A stretch of DNA of 64,000 nucleotides from Melieria omissa (Eukaryota > Arthropoda > Insecta > Diptera > Ulidiidae): positions 86,479,648 to 86,543,647 of the forward strand of contig OZ020267.1 in assembly GCA_963971225.1 (NCBI GenBank), given 5' to 3'. Below, one piece after another: positions 10,209 to 20,812 of this stretch. The position numbers were made by a program, and so were the translations under genes. Within the stretch, counting starts at the first letter, position 1. Every line of letters starts with the position of its first letter. The notes beneath the pieces are model-generated. The model worked only from the letters and a program-made list of their open reading frames with translations. It was not told where the DNA came from and did not search any database.

Positions 10209-13162
10209 TCAGCTGCTGTTGCCGGAAGCGCGCAGTCGCTGCTCGGCCTTCCTTAGCTCATTGTAAATTAGCACCGCCGAATCGCTCACCGCATTCCATA
10301 CGGCTCGCGAGTTTGCCATCATGGACGTCAGATTTTGCGGGCTAATGTCCTCTTCCGCCAACGCATTGATGTGACGTCGGACCGCTGCAAAACGAGGGCA
10401 GTGGAACAGCACATGCTTCGCGTCTTCGTCTACCTGGCAGACCGGGCATAGTGGCGACTCGTCGTGCCCGAATCGGTGCAAGTAGCTGCGGAAAGCTCCA
10501 TGGCCGGTGAGCAGTTGTGTTAAATGAAAATTTAACTCGCCGTGGTTGCGCCGCACGCATTGCTCGATTTGGGGGATTAGGGTGTGCGTCCACCTGCCCT
10601 TTGATGAGCTGTCCCAGCGCTCCTGCCAGCTGAGTATTGACGCCGCTCTCTCCGCCGCCGTTCTGCCGCCAGGGGCCCATTGCGCTCCTTTTGGCTATGC
10701 AATCGCCTGCATTCATCAGCCAGGATGTCGATTGGGACCATTCCCGCCAACACTAGCGCTGCCTCATCCGACGTCGTGCGGAAAGCGCTGATGACTCTCA
10801 GTGCGGAGAGTCTGTAGACGCTCTGGAGCTGCCGCCTATTTGCTTTTAATAGCAGTGACGGGGCCCACACTGGTGCGGCATATAGTAGCACTGAGCTTAC
10901 TACCTTCGCCAGTAGAAGCCTTCTGCTGCTCCTTGGACCACCCAGATTGGGGAGCATCCTCGAGAGCGCGCTGCACACTCCCGCTGCCTTCTGCGCAGTG
11001 AGCTCTGCGTGGTGCCTGTAGCTTAGTCTGTCATCGATAATGACGCCAAGGTACCTCAGGTATCTGCGGGATACAATGGTGCAGCTGCCCACCGTGAATG
11101 TCGCAGTTTCCGGATTCTTCCGGCTGCTGATCAGCACCGCCTCCGTCTTCTCTTGTGCCAGCGATAGACCGACGTCTTCAAGCCACTGCCTTATCGTGTC
11201 GATGGCCGAGTTCGCATTTGCTTCGACCTGCGCAATGTGTTTTGCCACCACCGTTAAGGCCACGTCGTCCGCGAAGCCAATAATCTTCACCCCCTCTGGG
11301 TAAGACAATTTCAAAATGCCATCATACATGATGTTCCACAAGGTTGGCCCTAGAACAGACCCTTGTGGAACAACTGCTGTGACCGTGTAGTTTTTCGGAC
11401 CCTCATTGCTGTCGTACTCGAGGATTCTGTTGCAGAAATAATTTTTGATTATCCTGAACAGGTATGCTGGCACGCCCATATTTTTAATTGCCGATAGCAT
11501 AACGTCCCATCGCGCGGTGTTGAAGGCATTGCGGATGTCCAAGGTTATAATGGCGCAGTAGTGCTTTGCTCCCCCCTCCATCTTTTGCCCGCTATGGCAC
11601 TGGTGGCTATAGAAATCGCCATGTTGATGGCACCTATTGTTGAGCGCTTTCGTCTGAAGCCAAATTGGCATTTGGATAAGCCACCTTCCGCTTCCGTGTG
11701 CGGAAGTAGCCTATTTAGAATGACTCGCTCTAGCAGTTTTCCCAGCGTGTCCAGCAGGCAGATAGGGCGATAAGCCTGAGGAGTACCAGGTGGTTTTCCT
11801 GGCTTTGGAAGCAAGACCAGCTTCTGCCTTTTCCACCTATCAGGAAAAATTCCTTGCTCCAGGCACAGCTGCAGGACGTGGGCTATTATTTCCGGATGGT
11901 CGCAAATGGCCAGTTTCAGCGCCTTGTTCGGAATACCGTCAGGGCCAGGGGCTTTGCGGTCCCCAATCCGATTACAGGCTGTCAGAATCTCATCCGCCGT
12001 CACTTCTTCAATCTCATCCATCATTGCGATGAGGAAACAGGGTCCGAATTATATTAGCCAAGAGTACTGGGCACTTTTCTTGTGACGCGCTTAGGGTTTT
12101 CGCCATAACTATACGATAGGCGCCGCCCCAAGGGTTGGTGTCAGCGTCCTCGCACAGTTGCTTGAAAGCGTCCTTTTTGCTACGGCGAATTTCATCTCGC
12201 AGTTTCTTGCGTTGGGCTTTGTATGTGTGCCGCAGGGCTTCACGTTCAATGTCGTTACGGCATCTCTGGTAGCAGCGTCTCGCATGCAAGCATTCCGCCC
12301 TGAGCTGCCTGATCTTCTCATTCCACCAGTACATTGGTCTGCGATTTGCTGCCTTGGCTATCCTAGGCATCGACGCATCGCAAGCTCTAATTATGCTGCT
12401 GGTTAGCTTATTTGCCGCGGCTCTGGCGTCTAGCTCGCTGCCGGATGATAATATTGTTTCGCCAAGTACTATCCGAAATAGTTCGGCGTCCAGCACATTC
12501 ACCTTCCAGCCCCGCCGGGTGCTACTCGCCGTCGTTGACTTTTCAGTCGCGTGCTTGGCAGTATCGTAGATCAACGCCTGATGATCACTATGGGTGTAGC
12601 GCTCGCTTACGCGCCATGATATTTGTCTGGATAGGCTGCTGCTCACGAACGTAATGTCGATGATTGACGATCTATGGTCCTTGCGGAAAGTGCTTGTACT
12701 GCCCACGTTGGCTAGCACAATGTCGAGCGTGGAAAAGGATTCCAGCAGTGCCGCGCCTCTCGCGTTCGTCCTTTTGCTGCCCCATTCCGTGGACCAGGCG
12801 TTGAAGTCGCCTGCGATTACAACCGGATGCCTGTGCCTTGCTGAGTTCACGATTTTGTCCAGTAGCGCTTGAAAATCTGTGCGTGGCAGACTTGGTGGGG
12901 CATAACAGCTACATATGTGTATTCCACCCACTTTTGCCCACACAAAGCCATCGTCGGCTTGCCGATTCGCCTCCTGGAATGGATGGTTGCCACATGCCCA
13001 CACGGCCGTTTTTCCAGAGTGATCGAATGCCCAGACACTGCCCTCTACAGTTTTGTAGGGCTCTGATATGATTGCTACGTCGGCTTCTATTTCGCTCACC
13101 GTTTGCTTTAGCAGATCCTGAGCTGCCTCACAGTGGTTTAGATTAATTTGAATAATCTTCAT
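10209..13162 (-). pseudogene. R1-clade ORF2: endonuclease and reverse transcriptase
   Basis: The APE-type endonuclease is at 12014-13162: IIQINLNHCEAAQDLL, SEPYK, VVIAGDFNAWSTEWGS, SSIIDITF, YTHSDHQAL, so the catalytic residues look intact. RT follows in shifted frames: 11545-12024 (DRKAPGPDGIPNKALKLA, YRPICLLDTLGKLLE, FGFRRKRST) and 10577-11671 ([28 protein letters not shown], catalytic GFADDVALTVV). A C-terminal C2HC knuckle (CPVCQVDEDAKHVLFHCP) is in 10209-10556. Frameshifts lie near 12020, between 11545 and 11671, and between 10560 and 10700. The protein would nick DNA and prime reverse transcription at the cut. It starts at 13162, overlapping the ORF1 stop as ATGA. Confidence 0.92.
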
Positions 13163-14808
13163 TGTGATCTAGCCGATAGCGCTCTCTGGTAGGCAGGACA
13201 CCTAATGCTTCCGGTAATATGCTTTGCGTCTACTCCCTCTGTTTTACTGCAAATTATGCATTCTGGTTCGGTTACACATTCGCGCAGAGAGTGCCCCTCC
13301 TTTCCGCATCTTCGGCACATATTGGAGCGGTCACAGTTTTTGCAATCCTTAGCCAGATGACCAAAGTCAAGGCAGCGGAAGCAGCGCGTTGGCTGCGGAG
13401 TAATTTCTCTTAGTCTGCACACCACCCAGCCAATTTTTAGTTTGCCTTTTTCGAGCAGTGTGTTTGCCATTTTAGCGGGTAATACAATATGTGCGGTTTG
13501 CGTATTGCCGTAGGCTGCTCGAAGGCTTTTAACAGCAGCTTCGCTCACATCCTGGAAGCCGAATTGCTCGTGTATGGCGCGGACTATGTCCTCTTTGGTA
13601 GTGACCTCGTCTAGGTCTTTGCACAGTACGCCCATATTATGCGTGAGCGTTCTGACTTCCGCTTCCTCTCCCAGCGTTTTGTGCACCATGTCGCAGAAAG
13701 TTGCGTTGTCGCCTTCTCCATCTGCGCCCAATTGCAGCAGCATTTCCCCCTTCTGTGTTTTCCGGATCCGGTTAACGCGATTGCCAAGTTGGGCCAAGCT
13801 AGGCTCTGCTTTGATTTTTTTGAGAATATCAGCATAAGAGCTTTCGCCTTTTCTTGCAATAATGAAGGCGTCTGGTTTTGGCTTAACTTTCTTCTTCGCC
13901 GCGGCACGCAACGCATTGCCATCACGCACTGTGTGCGCATACGAAGCACTTCCGCTGCCAGTTTTAGGCATGTTTCCTGTTGCAGCTGGTTTCCGCTTCG
14001 CCTTTCGCACCTCTACCCATTCTGTGTCGTCATTGGTGGATCGCTGCTCGTCAGAAGCAACAGGCATTGTTTGTGCTTTTTCGTTTGGCACAAATCTGCT
14101 GCTCTGGCTTTGCTCGCTCATTCGCACTCTTGGCGAAAGTATGCGGGTTCGCTTATTGGCTGGCCGTGGAGAAAGCTCACTTGCTTTTCTCAGCCGCTTA
14201 CCTTGCGCAGCATCAGTCGACATAGTTGTCTGCGTTGCTATTGTTAGCCCAGGTTGCTTTGTTGTTGTGTGCTCTTCAGCGGCCTGCTGGTACGCTGACG
14301 CAACCGCTGCAGCTAAACTTTTCATCTCTTTGTTTACCCATCTCTGAGCAACCAGCATCTTCATGAGCGCGCCAGTATGCTGCTGCCCAGCATGCCGAAG
14401 GTAGATTGAGCATCTGGCGAGATTGCTCCGCCTTCTTTCCAAAAGCTCTCTTCTGATATTGATATTGGAAAGCTCTCTCCCCGCCGATGGAGAAGTTCCC
14501 GTGTCCGAGTCCACCTCGTTGAGGTGGATCGTGCTGAGTACTTCTGCCATGCACTTAGTTGCTTGGCTCTCCCCGTTCGGCTTGGTTGTGTATTTGCGTG
14601 TGGGCGAGCGCTGCATTTTTGAGCTTCGGGCAAACGCAGCTGCACCATCTTCGGTGTCTGTTGACACATCGCTAGTAATATAAGCACTTACCGTCGCTGT
14701 GTTGTTCGTGTTTGGCAAGCAGCGCTTACTCACTCGCTTACCACCAGCGGCATTCGCCATTTCACCACAATGCTGAGCTTCACCACGCCGAGGTGAAAAG
14801 CTGCTCAT
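13159..14808 (-). CDS. R1-clade ORF1 protein (Gag-like, three CCHC knuckles)
   Basis: An uninterrupted 549-codon frame. The N-terminal half is basic and low in complexity (multiple KR, TT and SP stretches). The C-terminal part has three zinc knuckles in series: CFRCLDFGHLAKDC, CRRCGKEGHSLREC and CIICSKTEGVDAKHITGSIRC. Such proteins bind the element RNA and form the transposition RNP. The stop codon overlaps the ORF2 start by four bases (ATGA, 13159-13162), an arrangement suited to termination-reinitiation, which has been shown for some R1-clade LINEs. It is the only long gene of the window that looks fully intact, in contrast to its frameshifted ORF2. Confidence 0.9.
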   Translation of the reverse strand: MSSFSPRRGEAQHCGEMANAAGGKRVSKRCLPNTNNTATVSAYITSDVSTDTEDGAAAFARSSKMQRSPTRKYTTKPNGESQATKCMAEVLSTIHLNEVDSDTGTSPSAGRELSNINIRRELLERRRSNLARCSIYLRHAGQQHTGALMKMLVAQRWVNKEMKSLAAAVASAYQQAAEEHTTTKQPGLTIATQTTMSTDAAQGKRLRKASELSPRPANKRTRILSPRVRMSEQSQSSRFVPNEKAQTMPVASDEQRSTNDDTEWVEVRKAKRKPAATGNMPKTGSGSASYAHTVRDGNALRAAAKKKVKPKPDAFIIARKGESSYADILKKIKAEPSLAQLGNRVNRIRKTQKGEMLLQLGADGEGDNATFCDMVHKTLGEEAEVRTLTHNMGVLCKDLDEVTTKEDIVRAIHEQFGFQDVSEAAVKSLRAAYGNTQTAHIVLPAKMANTLLEKGKLKIGWVVCRLREITPQPTRCFRCLDFGHLAKDCKNCDRSNMCRRCGKEGHSLRECVTEPECIICSKTEGVDAKHITGSIRCPAYQRALSARSQ

Positions 14809-15262
14809 TCTCTGAGCTGCCAGGAATTGTCACCACACACTATCAGCAAGCGCTTTAGTCGTGCACAGCACCTTGTGCTGGCCGTTGGCTAGCGCTGTTT
14901 GGTGGGTGGTCACTAAATGCTAGATAGTAACTAAAGCTACACTGATAGCACGAATTTTCTGCGAAAAAGCAGCAACGCAAAAACAGCTGATTTTCGCGCT
15001 ATAATGTTGTTGTTGTTTTGTTTTTCTCTTGTTGGGGCTTTTGCAGCTGCCAGATTTATTAACCACTTTAAAACCACTATAGTGTCCCGGGTAACACGCA
15101 CTGTAGGTACACTGCTACGTCACACCTTCGCACGGATTTTTAGTGGGTTGTCTGCTGTCCTGCGGCTTGAAAGACACCACCAGAGCAGATTTAATCTGGA
15201 GCTCAGAAGTAACACGTCACTCACTCGCGAACGTCACGACTCGTCACTCCAACGTTCAAAGG

Positions 15263-16230
15263 TAGGACGGCACGTTCGCGTTCAGGCAGCGGCATTCTCG
15301 GAGCCAGACCAGAAGTTTGACCACGTACACATTGACCTGGTAGGGCCGATGCCAATTTCAAACGAATTTAAATATTGTTTGACAATGGTCGACCGCTTTA
15401 CGCGATGGCCGGAGGCCATTCCCATTCAAGACATCAGCGCGATTACCGTTGCAAAGGAATTTTTCTGCAATTGGATCGCACGGTTTGGAAGCCCGAAACT
15501 TATCACCACCGATCAAGGGACACAGTTCGAGAGCGCGCTCTTTACATCCCTTTCACGCTTACTGGGCAGCAAGCGCGTGCGTCCCACCGCATATCATCCC
15601 CAAGCGAACGGTATGGTGGAAAGGTGGCACCGTACACTAAAAGCCGCCATTATGTGCCACCAAACACCGCAGTGGACCAAAATACTGCCAACAGTGCTGT
15701 TGGGGTTGAGGACGTGTTATAAAGAAGACGTCAAAGCCTCACCTGCAGAGTTCCTGTACGGATCGACCCTTAGGATGCCCGGAGAGTTTTTTACCCAAGA
15801 GGATTCACCTCCGGACCCGTTCTTCTTCATGGACGATTTCCGAGCCCACATGCGCAGCATAAGACCAGTACCTGCGGCACACAAATGTCGCCAGAAAACG
15901 TTTTGCCACAAAGACTTGAAGACATAAGCACATGTATTCCTGAGAGCGGATGCAGTCAAACGGCCGTTACAACAGCCATATTCTGGCCCGCATGAGGTGG
16001 TCAGGAGAGTGGACGACCGTGTTTTCACCATCCTTGTGAACGGCAAGGAAATCAATGTAAGCGTCGAACGCCTGAAGCCAGCCCATCTCGCTGCTGACGA
16101 CGTGTTTGACCCCGCCCCAAGCCCTCTACGAGCAGCGCCACATGCAGCGGGCGACGCACCCAACTCAGGACATACTCGAGGAAGGCAAGGCCCGCAAGCG
16201 GCGAGCAACATCCCTCAAACGCTCCACTGG
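15263..16230 (+). pseudogene. CsRn1-clade integrase core and C-terminus
   Basis: Resumes the integrase cut at 9877. The DDE triad is intact: HIDLVGPMP (near 15330), TTDQGTQFESAL (near 15509) and PQANGMVERWHRTL (near 15600-15640). The open frame ends at a TAA (15925-15927) but the same frame continues to about 16230 with a Pro-rich tail (VERLKPAHLAADDVFDPAPS), so this is a single nonsense codon. A G-run (about 16229-16235) just before the LTR is the probable polypurine tract. The apparent N-terminal 86 residues of the open frame from 15004 belong to the R1 5' UTR. Confidence 0.9.
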
Positions 16231-16240
16231 GGGGGTGCCA

Positions 16241-16436
16241 TGTGGGAACACACTAGCCACCTAGTGGTGAAGATTGCTTTGACAGCTGTTCGGCGTTCGA
16301 CATCGAATTTTCAAATGCGCACTGGCAGTTGGAACGCCAGCAGGCGTCATCACGTTTTTTATTCTAAGTTAGTCGCGTTGTGAAACTCTTGTTAAACGGT
16401 TGTGTTGTAAAAATAAACGTAGGCGCAACTCCTACA
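16241..16436 (+). repeat. CsRn1-type LTR (3' LTR)
   Basis: 196 bp, TGTGGGAACACAC to CCTACA, with imperfect inverted ends (TGTGGG/CCTACA) and an AAAATAAACG polyadenylation-like signal. It follows the purine tract of the integrase-bearing element. Confidence 0.85.
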
Positions 16437-16440
16437 CTGA

Positions 16441-16642
16441 TGTGGGAACACACTAGCCACCTAGTGGTGAAGATTGTTTTGACACCTGTTCGGCGTTCGA
16501 CTTCGAACTTTCAAATGCGAACTGGCATTTAGAACGCCAGCAGGCGTTGGCACGTTTTTTCCTTTTTATTATATTTTATTCGCGTTGTGAAACTTGTATT
16601 GAACGGTTATGTTGTTTAAATAAACGTAGGCCAAAACCTACA
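16441..16642 (+). repeat. Second CsRn1-type LTR in tandem
   Basis: A 202-bp diverged LTR of the same family, flanked on both sides by CTGA (16437-16440 and 16643-16646), a 4-bp target duplication. It most resembles 4238-4440, which also has CTGA on its left. Confidence 0.85.
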
Positions 16643-16646
16643 CTGA

Positions 16647-17095
16647 GATATGGTTCGGGTGCTTATACATAATTGTTGCACTGTGTATATAAACAAAAAA
16701 TGTGTAAACGAGAATTGGGAAAATTATTATTAAACACCAAATTTTTTATATAATCAAATATGTATTTGAATGTGTCTTTATATGTGTGCAAAAGTGAATA
16801 TATGTTTGTATGTAAAGAGTATGTTAATATATGTATATTAGTGTTTTCGGAAAATAATAATTAATTCTTATTATATTTGGTGTAAGGGGTACCAAACAAT
16901 AATGGGGCGAACGATTAACGTTTTTTGAGTACAGGTGGGATGTTTTGTATTCGCTTGGGGTGACACCAGCTGTGCAATGAGTGTTTATGTGTAGCACTAT
17001 TGAAAAGTCTCAAAAAATTCCCTACATATAAAGAATTTTAGCGAAAATTGGGTGCGTAGGGGAAAAAAGGACAGATTTTTTTAAATTGTCAAAGT
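16647..17095. other. AT-rich stretch, no gene seen
   Basis: TATGTATGT-rich sequence with many short in-frame stops. I see no coding motif, RNA gene or clear repeat here. Confidence 0.5.
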
Positions 17096-17672
17096 TGGCC
17101 AAATATGTTTCAGCACTACCACATTCTAATGCAGACTCTGAAAGAATATTTTCGAACAAAAAAGGAACACATCAAGCCATGAAAATTTGCCTTCAATTTG
17201 TATAATTCGCTCTTACTTACAAGACAAGATATCACCTGTGTAAATTTTCAATGTAAAGAACAACACTTTAAGAAAATGGCATACACTGAGTAGTATGACC
17301 ATAAATAATTAGTCTTAGTGTAATTTTTGTACTGATTTTTTAATGTGATGAAATAGTATCTCAGTGCAAAGCACAATTTTTTATGTTGTTTTGTTTCCAT
17401 GTTTCCATGTTTTAAATGGTATCTCAGTACAAAGCACAACTTTGTATTGTTGTTTTCATGTTGCAAATGAATTAAAAGAAGAATTAATAAATGTTATGGT
17501 TTTTACTTTTGCGACTTTTATTCACAAAATATTAAAAAAACCTTAAATATTACAAAATACTTGGAAACTAAGTGTAGGGAATTTCGTAGGGAAAATTGCT
17601 GGACAGCGTAGAGAAAAGTAGGGATTTTTTTCAAGTCGCGTAGGGATTTAAAAAAAAAAGTTAACATCACTG
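17096..17672 (+). mobile_element. hAT element 3' end
   Basis: Translation near 17115-17155 gives LPHSNADSERIFS, the conserved start of the hAT C-terminal dimerisation region, followed after a frameshift by a KKRN...HE-like and YLQ stretch to a stop near 17240. The right end AAAAGTTAACATCACTG (about 17656-17672) is the complement of a hAT-style terminus beginning CAGTGATG. No matching left end is visible, so it is 5' truncated. The remaining 400 bp is AT-rich 3' sequence with a repeated AGTACAAAGCACAA/AGTGCAAAGCACAA motif (near 17362 and 17426). Confidence 0.6.
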
Positions 17673-17690
17673 GTACAGATACGTAGTTTA

Positions 17691-18967
17691 TTGTGGTATA
17701 CTGTACCATTTTACCCGAAACATAATCTAATCAGTTTTATTAACGCGGATATCAAAATAGTAGATAGACAAGTGGCTTGTCTTAACAAATTGTACTTTTT
17801 ATTTCAATTGAATCAATACCAAAAAGGTTACATAAAACTTAAAAAAAAGTAAGGATAACATAAAAGGCCTCCTTGGCATCACATATGTATGTTGAGATCA
17901 AACAAAAAGTACATTAATTAATATAATAGATAATATGTAATATATGTAATAGATAATATGAACTTTAATCTGCACAAGATTCGCAAATAAAAATTGGGTT
18001 TTCCTGGGTATACAAACTATGTGGGCCCAAACCATGTCGCATTGTAAGCATGGACTCCACTCGGATGTGTTGTTTTCACCCTTCCAGGCTTTTGTGCAAA
18101 AGGAGCAAATCGCTTCGTTCCGCGGAGTGTCTTGGTCCGATTCTGCATAAACCACGCTAACTTCGGAGTCACTGGTTAAGTCCTCAGTTCCTGGTTGCCG
18201 AGCATGTTTTTTTTTGGTTTTTGTGAAGCTTTTGTCTCTTTTTTAACTTTTGGCTTTGCTTGTTTCTGTTTCCTGCTAATACTTTCTCCAACTGGCATTT
18301 ATAGGCCTACGACCCAGTTTCACCCCGAGTAGTTGAGGTACGGGCTTATTACTTCGAGACATTCGCTGAAGCGTTGTATGTGGTACTTCGTACCTTTTGC
18401 ACGCAGACAGAATCCCTAAGTCTCCGTTGCGCACAGCATTTATTGCTGGTTCCATATTGTCTTGCCTCCAATTTCAAATTTCCCCTTTTTTCGGCATCTA
18501 AAATAAAAATTATACCCAAATAATCAAGATATAAACCTCGACAAACACACTATATTTTTGGATGGTAATGTGGTATTATACCATATTAGCCGCCATCAAG
18601 TGTACCACAAAAGCCGATTTGTGACACTCGGATAAAGAAACATATAAAATCACAAACATTGCACATTTTCACAAATTATCAATTATTTAGTAAAATATTA
18701 CACTTACTTTGTCAGTATTCAACTTCTAAATATACGAAAACACGCTTCTTTTTGAAAATAATTCCCGAAATATTATGCGCAAAAAAAAGTCGACCACACA
18801 CGCTCACATGTTTTATTCAACTGATCAGAAACATGTTTTCTCATGAAGTAAAACCAAACGTCATATCAATTTTTTTAAGTTCCACACCGTTTGTCATAAA
18901 TGGCAACTTCATAAGGTTATTACAACGGAAGATATGACCCTGTACCATATTAGCCTCCTATACCACA
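17691..18967 (-). mobile_element. Pogo-like DNA transposon, catalytic domain deleted
   Basis: Ends share TGTGGTATA in inverted orientation (near 17694 and at about 18959-18967). On minus, a start at 18455 opens a pipsqueak-type helix-turn-helix (AINAVRNGDLGILSACKRYE, VPHTTLQRM). After about 50 codons the DDE part is absent and a C-terminal tail follows: a basic linker near 18200-18290 and the zinc motif CSFCTKAWKG ... CLQCDMVWAHIVC (17898-18155), typical of the C-terminus of pogo/Tigger-like transposases. It lies in the env gene of the minus-strand errantivirus. The assignment rests on HTH plus zinc-finger order. Confidence 0.6.
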
Positions 18968-20755
18968 ACACCCGAAGTTCCTCTATCTGTAGGGAATTGT
19001 AATGTTTACAGTTATTTTTGATTCCATAGTTTATTTTCTCGCAATTTAAAATTGAATTAAAATTTATTTTATTAATTCTATTGTTCTTCCTTACCGCCCT
19101 AATTTCTATTGTTTCACAAATATGATTTTCTACTGTTGGTAGACTTACATTGTGAACGAAAAGTTTCCGGAAATTCTCATTTAAAATTCGCGCGCTGTAT
19201 ATTTTTCGATATTTTAAGTTTCTGTAGGTTGGTAGCACTGCCCTTAATTACTATGCCAAAAATGAGCGCGATCTGTCAGACAGTTTGTTTACGGCAGCTG
19301 TTGAAACCAGTTCACCTCAGTAGTGCGTTGCGATTTTGTTAAGAATTTTCTTCAAAATGAGTACCGTGAACAGGTCTCTTTGGACGTGTTTGATCGTGCC
19401 AATTCCGATCCAACTTTCATGGAACGCATCATAACTGGTGACGAGACATGGGTCTACGAGTACGACATGCAAACAAGCCAACAATCATCGGAATGGTGAG
19501 GAAAAGACGAAACCGAAAAAACCACGCCAAAGTCGCTCGAAAATCTAGGTAATGCTGATTGTTTTCTTCGATATTCGTGGTGTGGTGCATCATGAATTCG
19601 TCCCTGAAGGACAAACAGTCGATAAAGACTATTATTGGACTGTTTTAAGACGTTTGCGTGAAAATATCCGCCGTAAACGGCCTCAATTGTGGAAGGATAA
19701 TTCATGGATTTTTCTTGACGATAATGCTCCCTCCCACCGAGCCAACATTATCAACGATTTTAAGGCCAAACATTCAATAAATACCATCGAACAGCCACCG
19801 TATTCACCTGATCTTGCACCGTGTGACTTTTTCCTGTTTCCCAAACTCAAATTACCACTCAGAGGAACGCGTTTTGAATCCATAGAAGACGTAAAACAGA
19901 ATTCGCAGAGGGAACTCAAAGCCATACCGGAAAGCGCCTATAAAAAATGTTTTGATGATTGGAAGAAACGTTGGCATATGTGTATCGCTTCTAATGGAAC
20001 ATATTTTGAAGGAGATAAAATAAATATTGATGAAGATTACGAATTTTGCGTTTTATTTAAAATTTCCGGAAACTTTTCGGTCACAAGGTATGATGTAAAT
20101 TATCATCTTACCGTTAGTTGCGATTTTTACTTCAGAAAATTCGAGGGCTTCGTCTAAATTTACGAATGGAATGTTTTCTGTCTCAATTACTTTTCTAGCG
20201 ATATCTATTTCTTCGTTTGACAGAATGTATGAATTAATTATGTTGGCTTGTGCCCAGTGTATCGCGTATGCTATGTTTACAACTTCTTCTTTAATAATCT
20301 CCAATCTGTATTTTAACTCCTTTTGTATTGTTTTTATGATATTGTTTGTAATGTTTGCAATTTCGTTGACTTTGTCTATGGTAAGCTTGTAATTTTGAAT
20401 CTGATTGTTGTTGTTTCCTAGGACATTATTTACTTCGTTTGATATTATTTCGTAGTCTTCGTGGATTTCCAGCGATCCATTTCCACGCACTGCCTAAGAA
20501 ATTCAGCGATCTTCTCGATTTCTTGCCTATTTTCAAATTATTTAACTGAGATTTAATTTGTGATATTAGGAGGGATATGAAGGGATAATTAGGATTTTTG
20601 GTGAGTGCATCTGCCGTTATAGTCCTTTCAATGTTGTCGATTATTTCCGTGTATCTGTCAATGTCGATTTCGTGTATTATCCTAAACGTTCCTGTTTGCA
20701 ACCCGGCTGTTCCCTTTTTTACAGTGACTAATTGAGAATTTGAATAGTCCAAAAT
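18968..20755 (-). pseudogene. Errantivirus-type env gene fragment
   Basis: Minus-strand envelope-like gene downstream of the integrase. The N-terminal part is in 20426-20752 and 20053-20490, the C-terminal part in 18968-19147 (reading around LPTVENHICETIEIRAV). It has long helical, Asn/Ile-rich stretches and resembles the F-like glycoproteins of insect gypsy-group elements in length, position and composition; recognition by motif is moderate. It is broken by a frameshift near 20470, a mariner insertion (19148-20088), and truncation at 18968 by the pogo-like element. The hydrophobic transmembrane end is missing, so no functional glycoprotein is possible. Confidence 0.65.
19148..20088 (+). mobile_element. 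Mariner with internal deletion
   Basis: A 941-bp element flanked by TA on both sides (19146-19147, 20089-20090), with terminal repeats of about 28 bp (left CATTGTGAACGAAAAG, right complement CCTTGTGACCGAAAAG). The transposase starts near 19356 (ATGAGTACC), then loses most of its N-terminal DNA-binding half, and continues out of frame with the catalytic domain: ITGDETWVYEYD (near 19432), FLDDNAPSHRAN (near 19712), YSPDLAPCDFFLFPKL (near 19800), that is all three aspartates of the DD34D core. The 3' half is open from 19552 to the stop at 20157, which lies past the TIR. It is inserted in env. Confidence 0.9.
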
Positions 20756-20812
20756 CTGTACCTCCGCGAGGCAGAGTGGTAAAAGAAATCTGAAAGAGAA
20801 TTAATTATTCAT

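Larger units (their letters stand above)
9892..15248 (-). mobile_element. R1-clade non-LTR retrotransposon, near full length
   Basis: A 5357-bp LINE on the minus strand, bounded by a perfect 14-bp target duplication CCAACGTTCAAAGG (9878-9891 and 15249-15262). The 3' end (left) has a short poly(A), seen as GTTTTTTTAT on plus. The 5' UTR is 14809-15248 and the 3' UTR 9892-10208. ORF1 is intact and ORF2 has about three frameshifts. Assignment to R1 rests on the ORF2 start (IIQINLNHCEAAQDLL), three zinc knuckles in ORF1 and no RNase H domain. Classic R1 inserts in 28S rDNA, but this copy sits in a CsRn1 integrase gene. A related 5'-truncated copy is at 36664-38072. Confidence 0.93.

Noticed and set aside
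10546..14687. Many plus-strand ORFs across 10.5-14.7 kb
   Set aside because: They are antisense shadows of the R1-clade ORF1 and ORF2.
15004..15262. N-terminal extension of the CsRn1 integrase with a signal-peptide-like start
   Set aside because: This stretch is the 5' UTR of the R1-clade insertion read on the other strand; the integrase really resumes at 15263.
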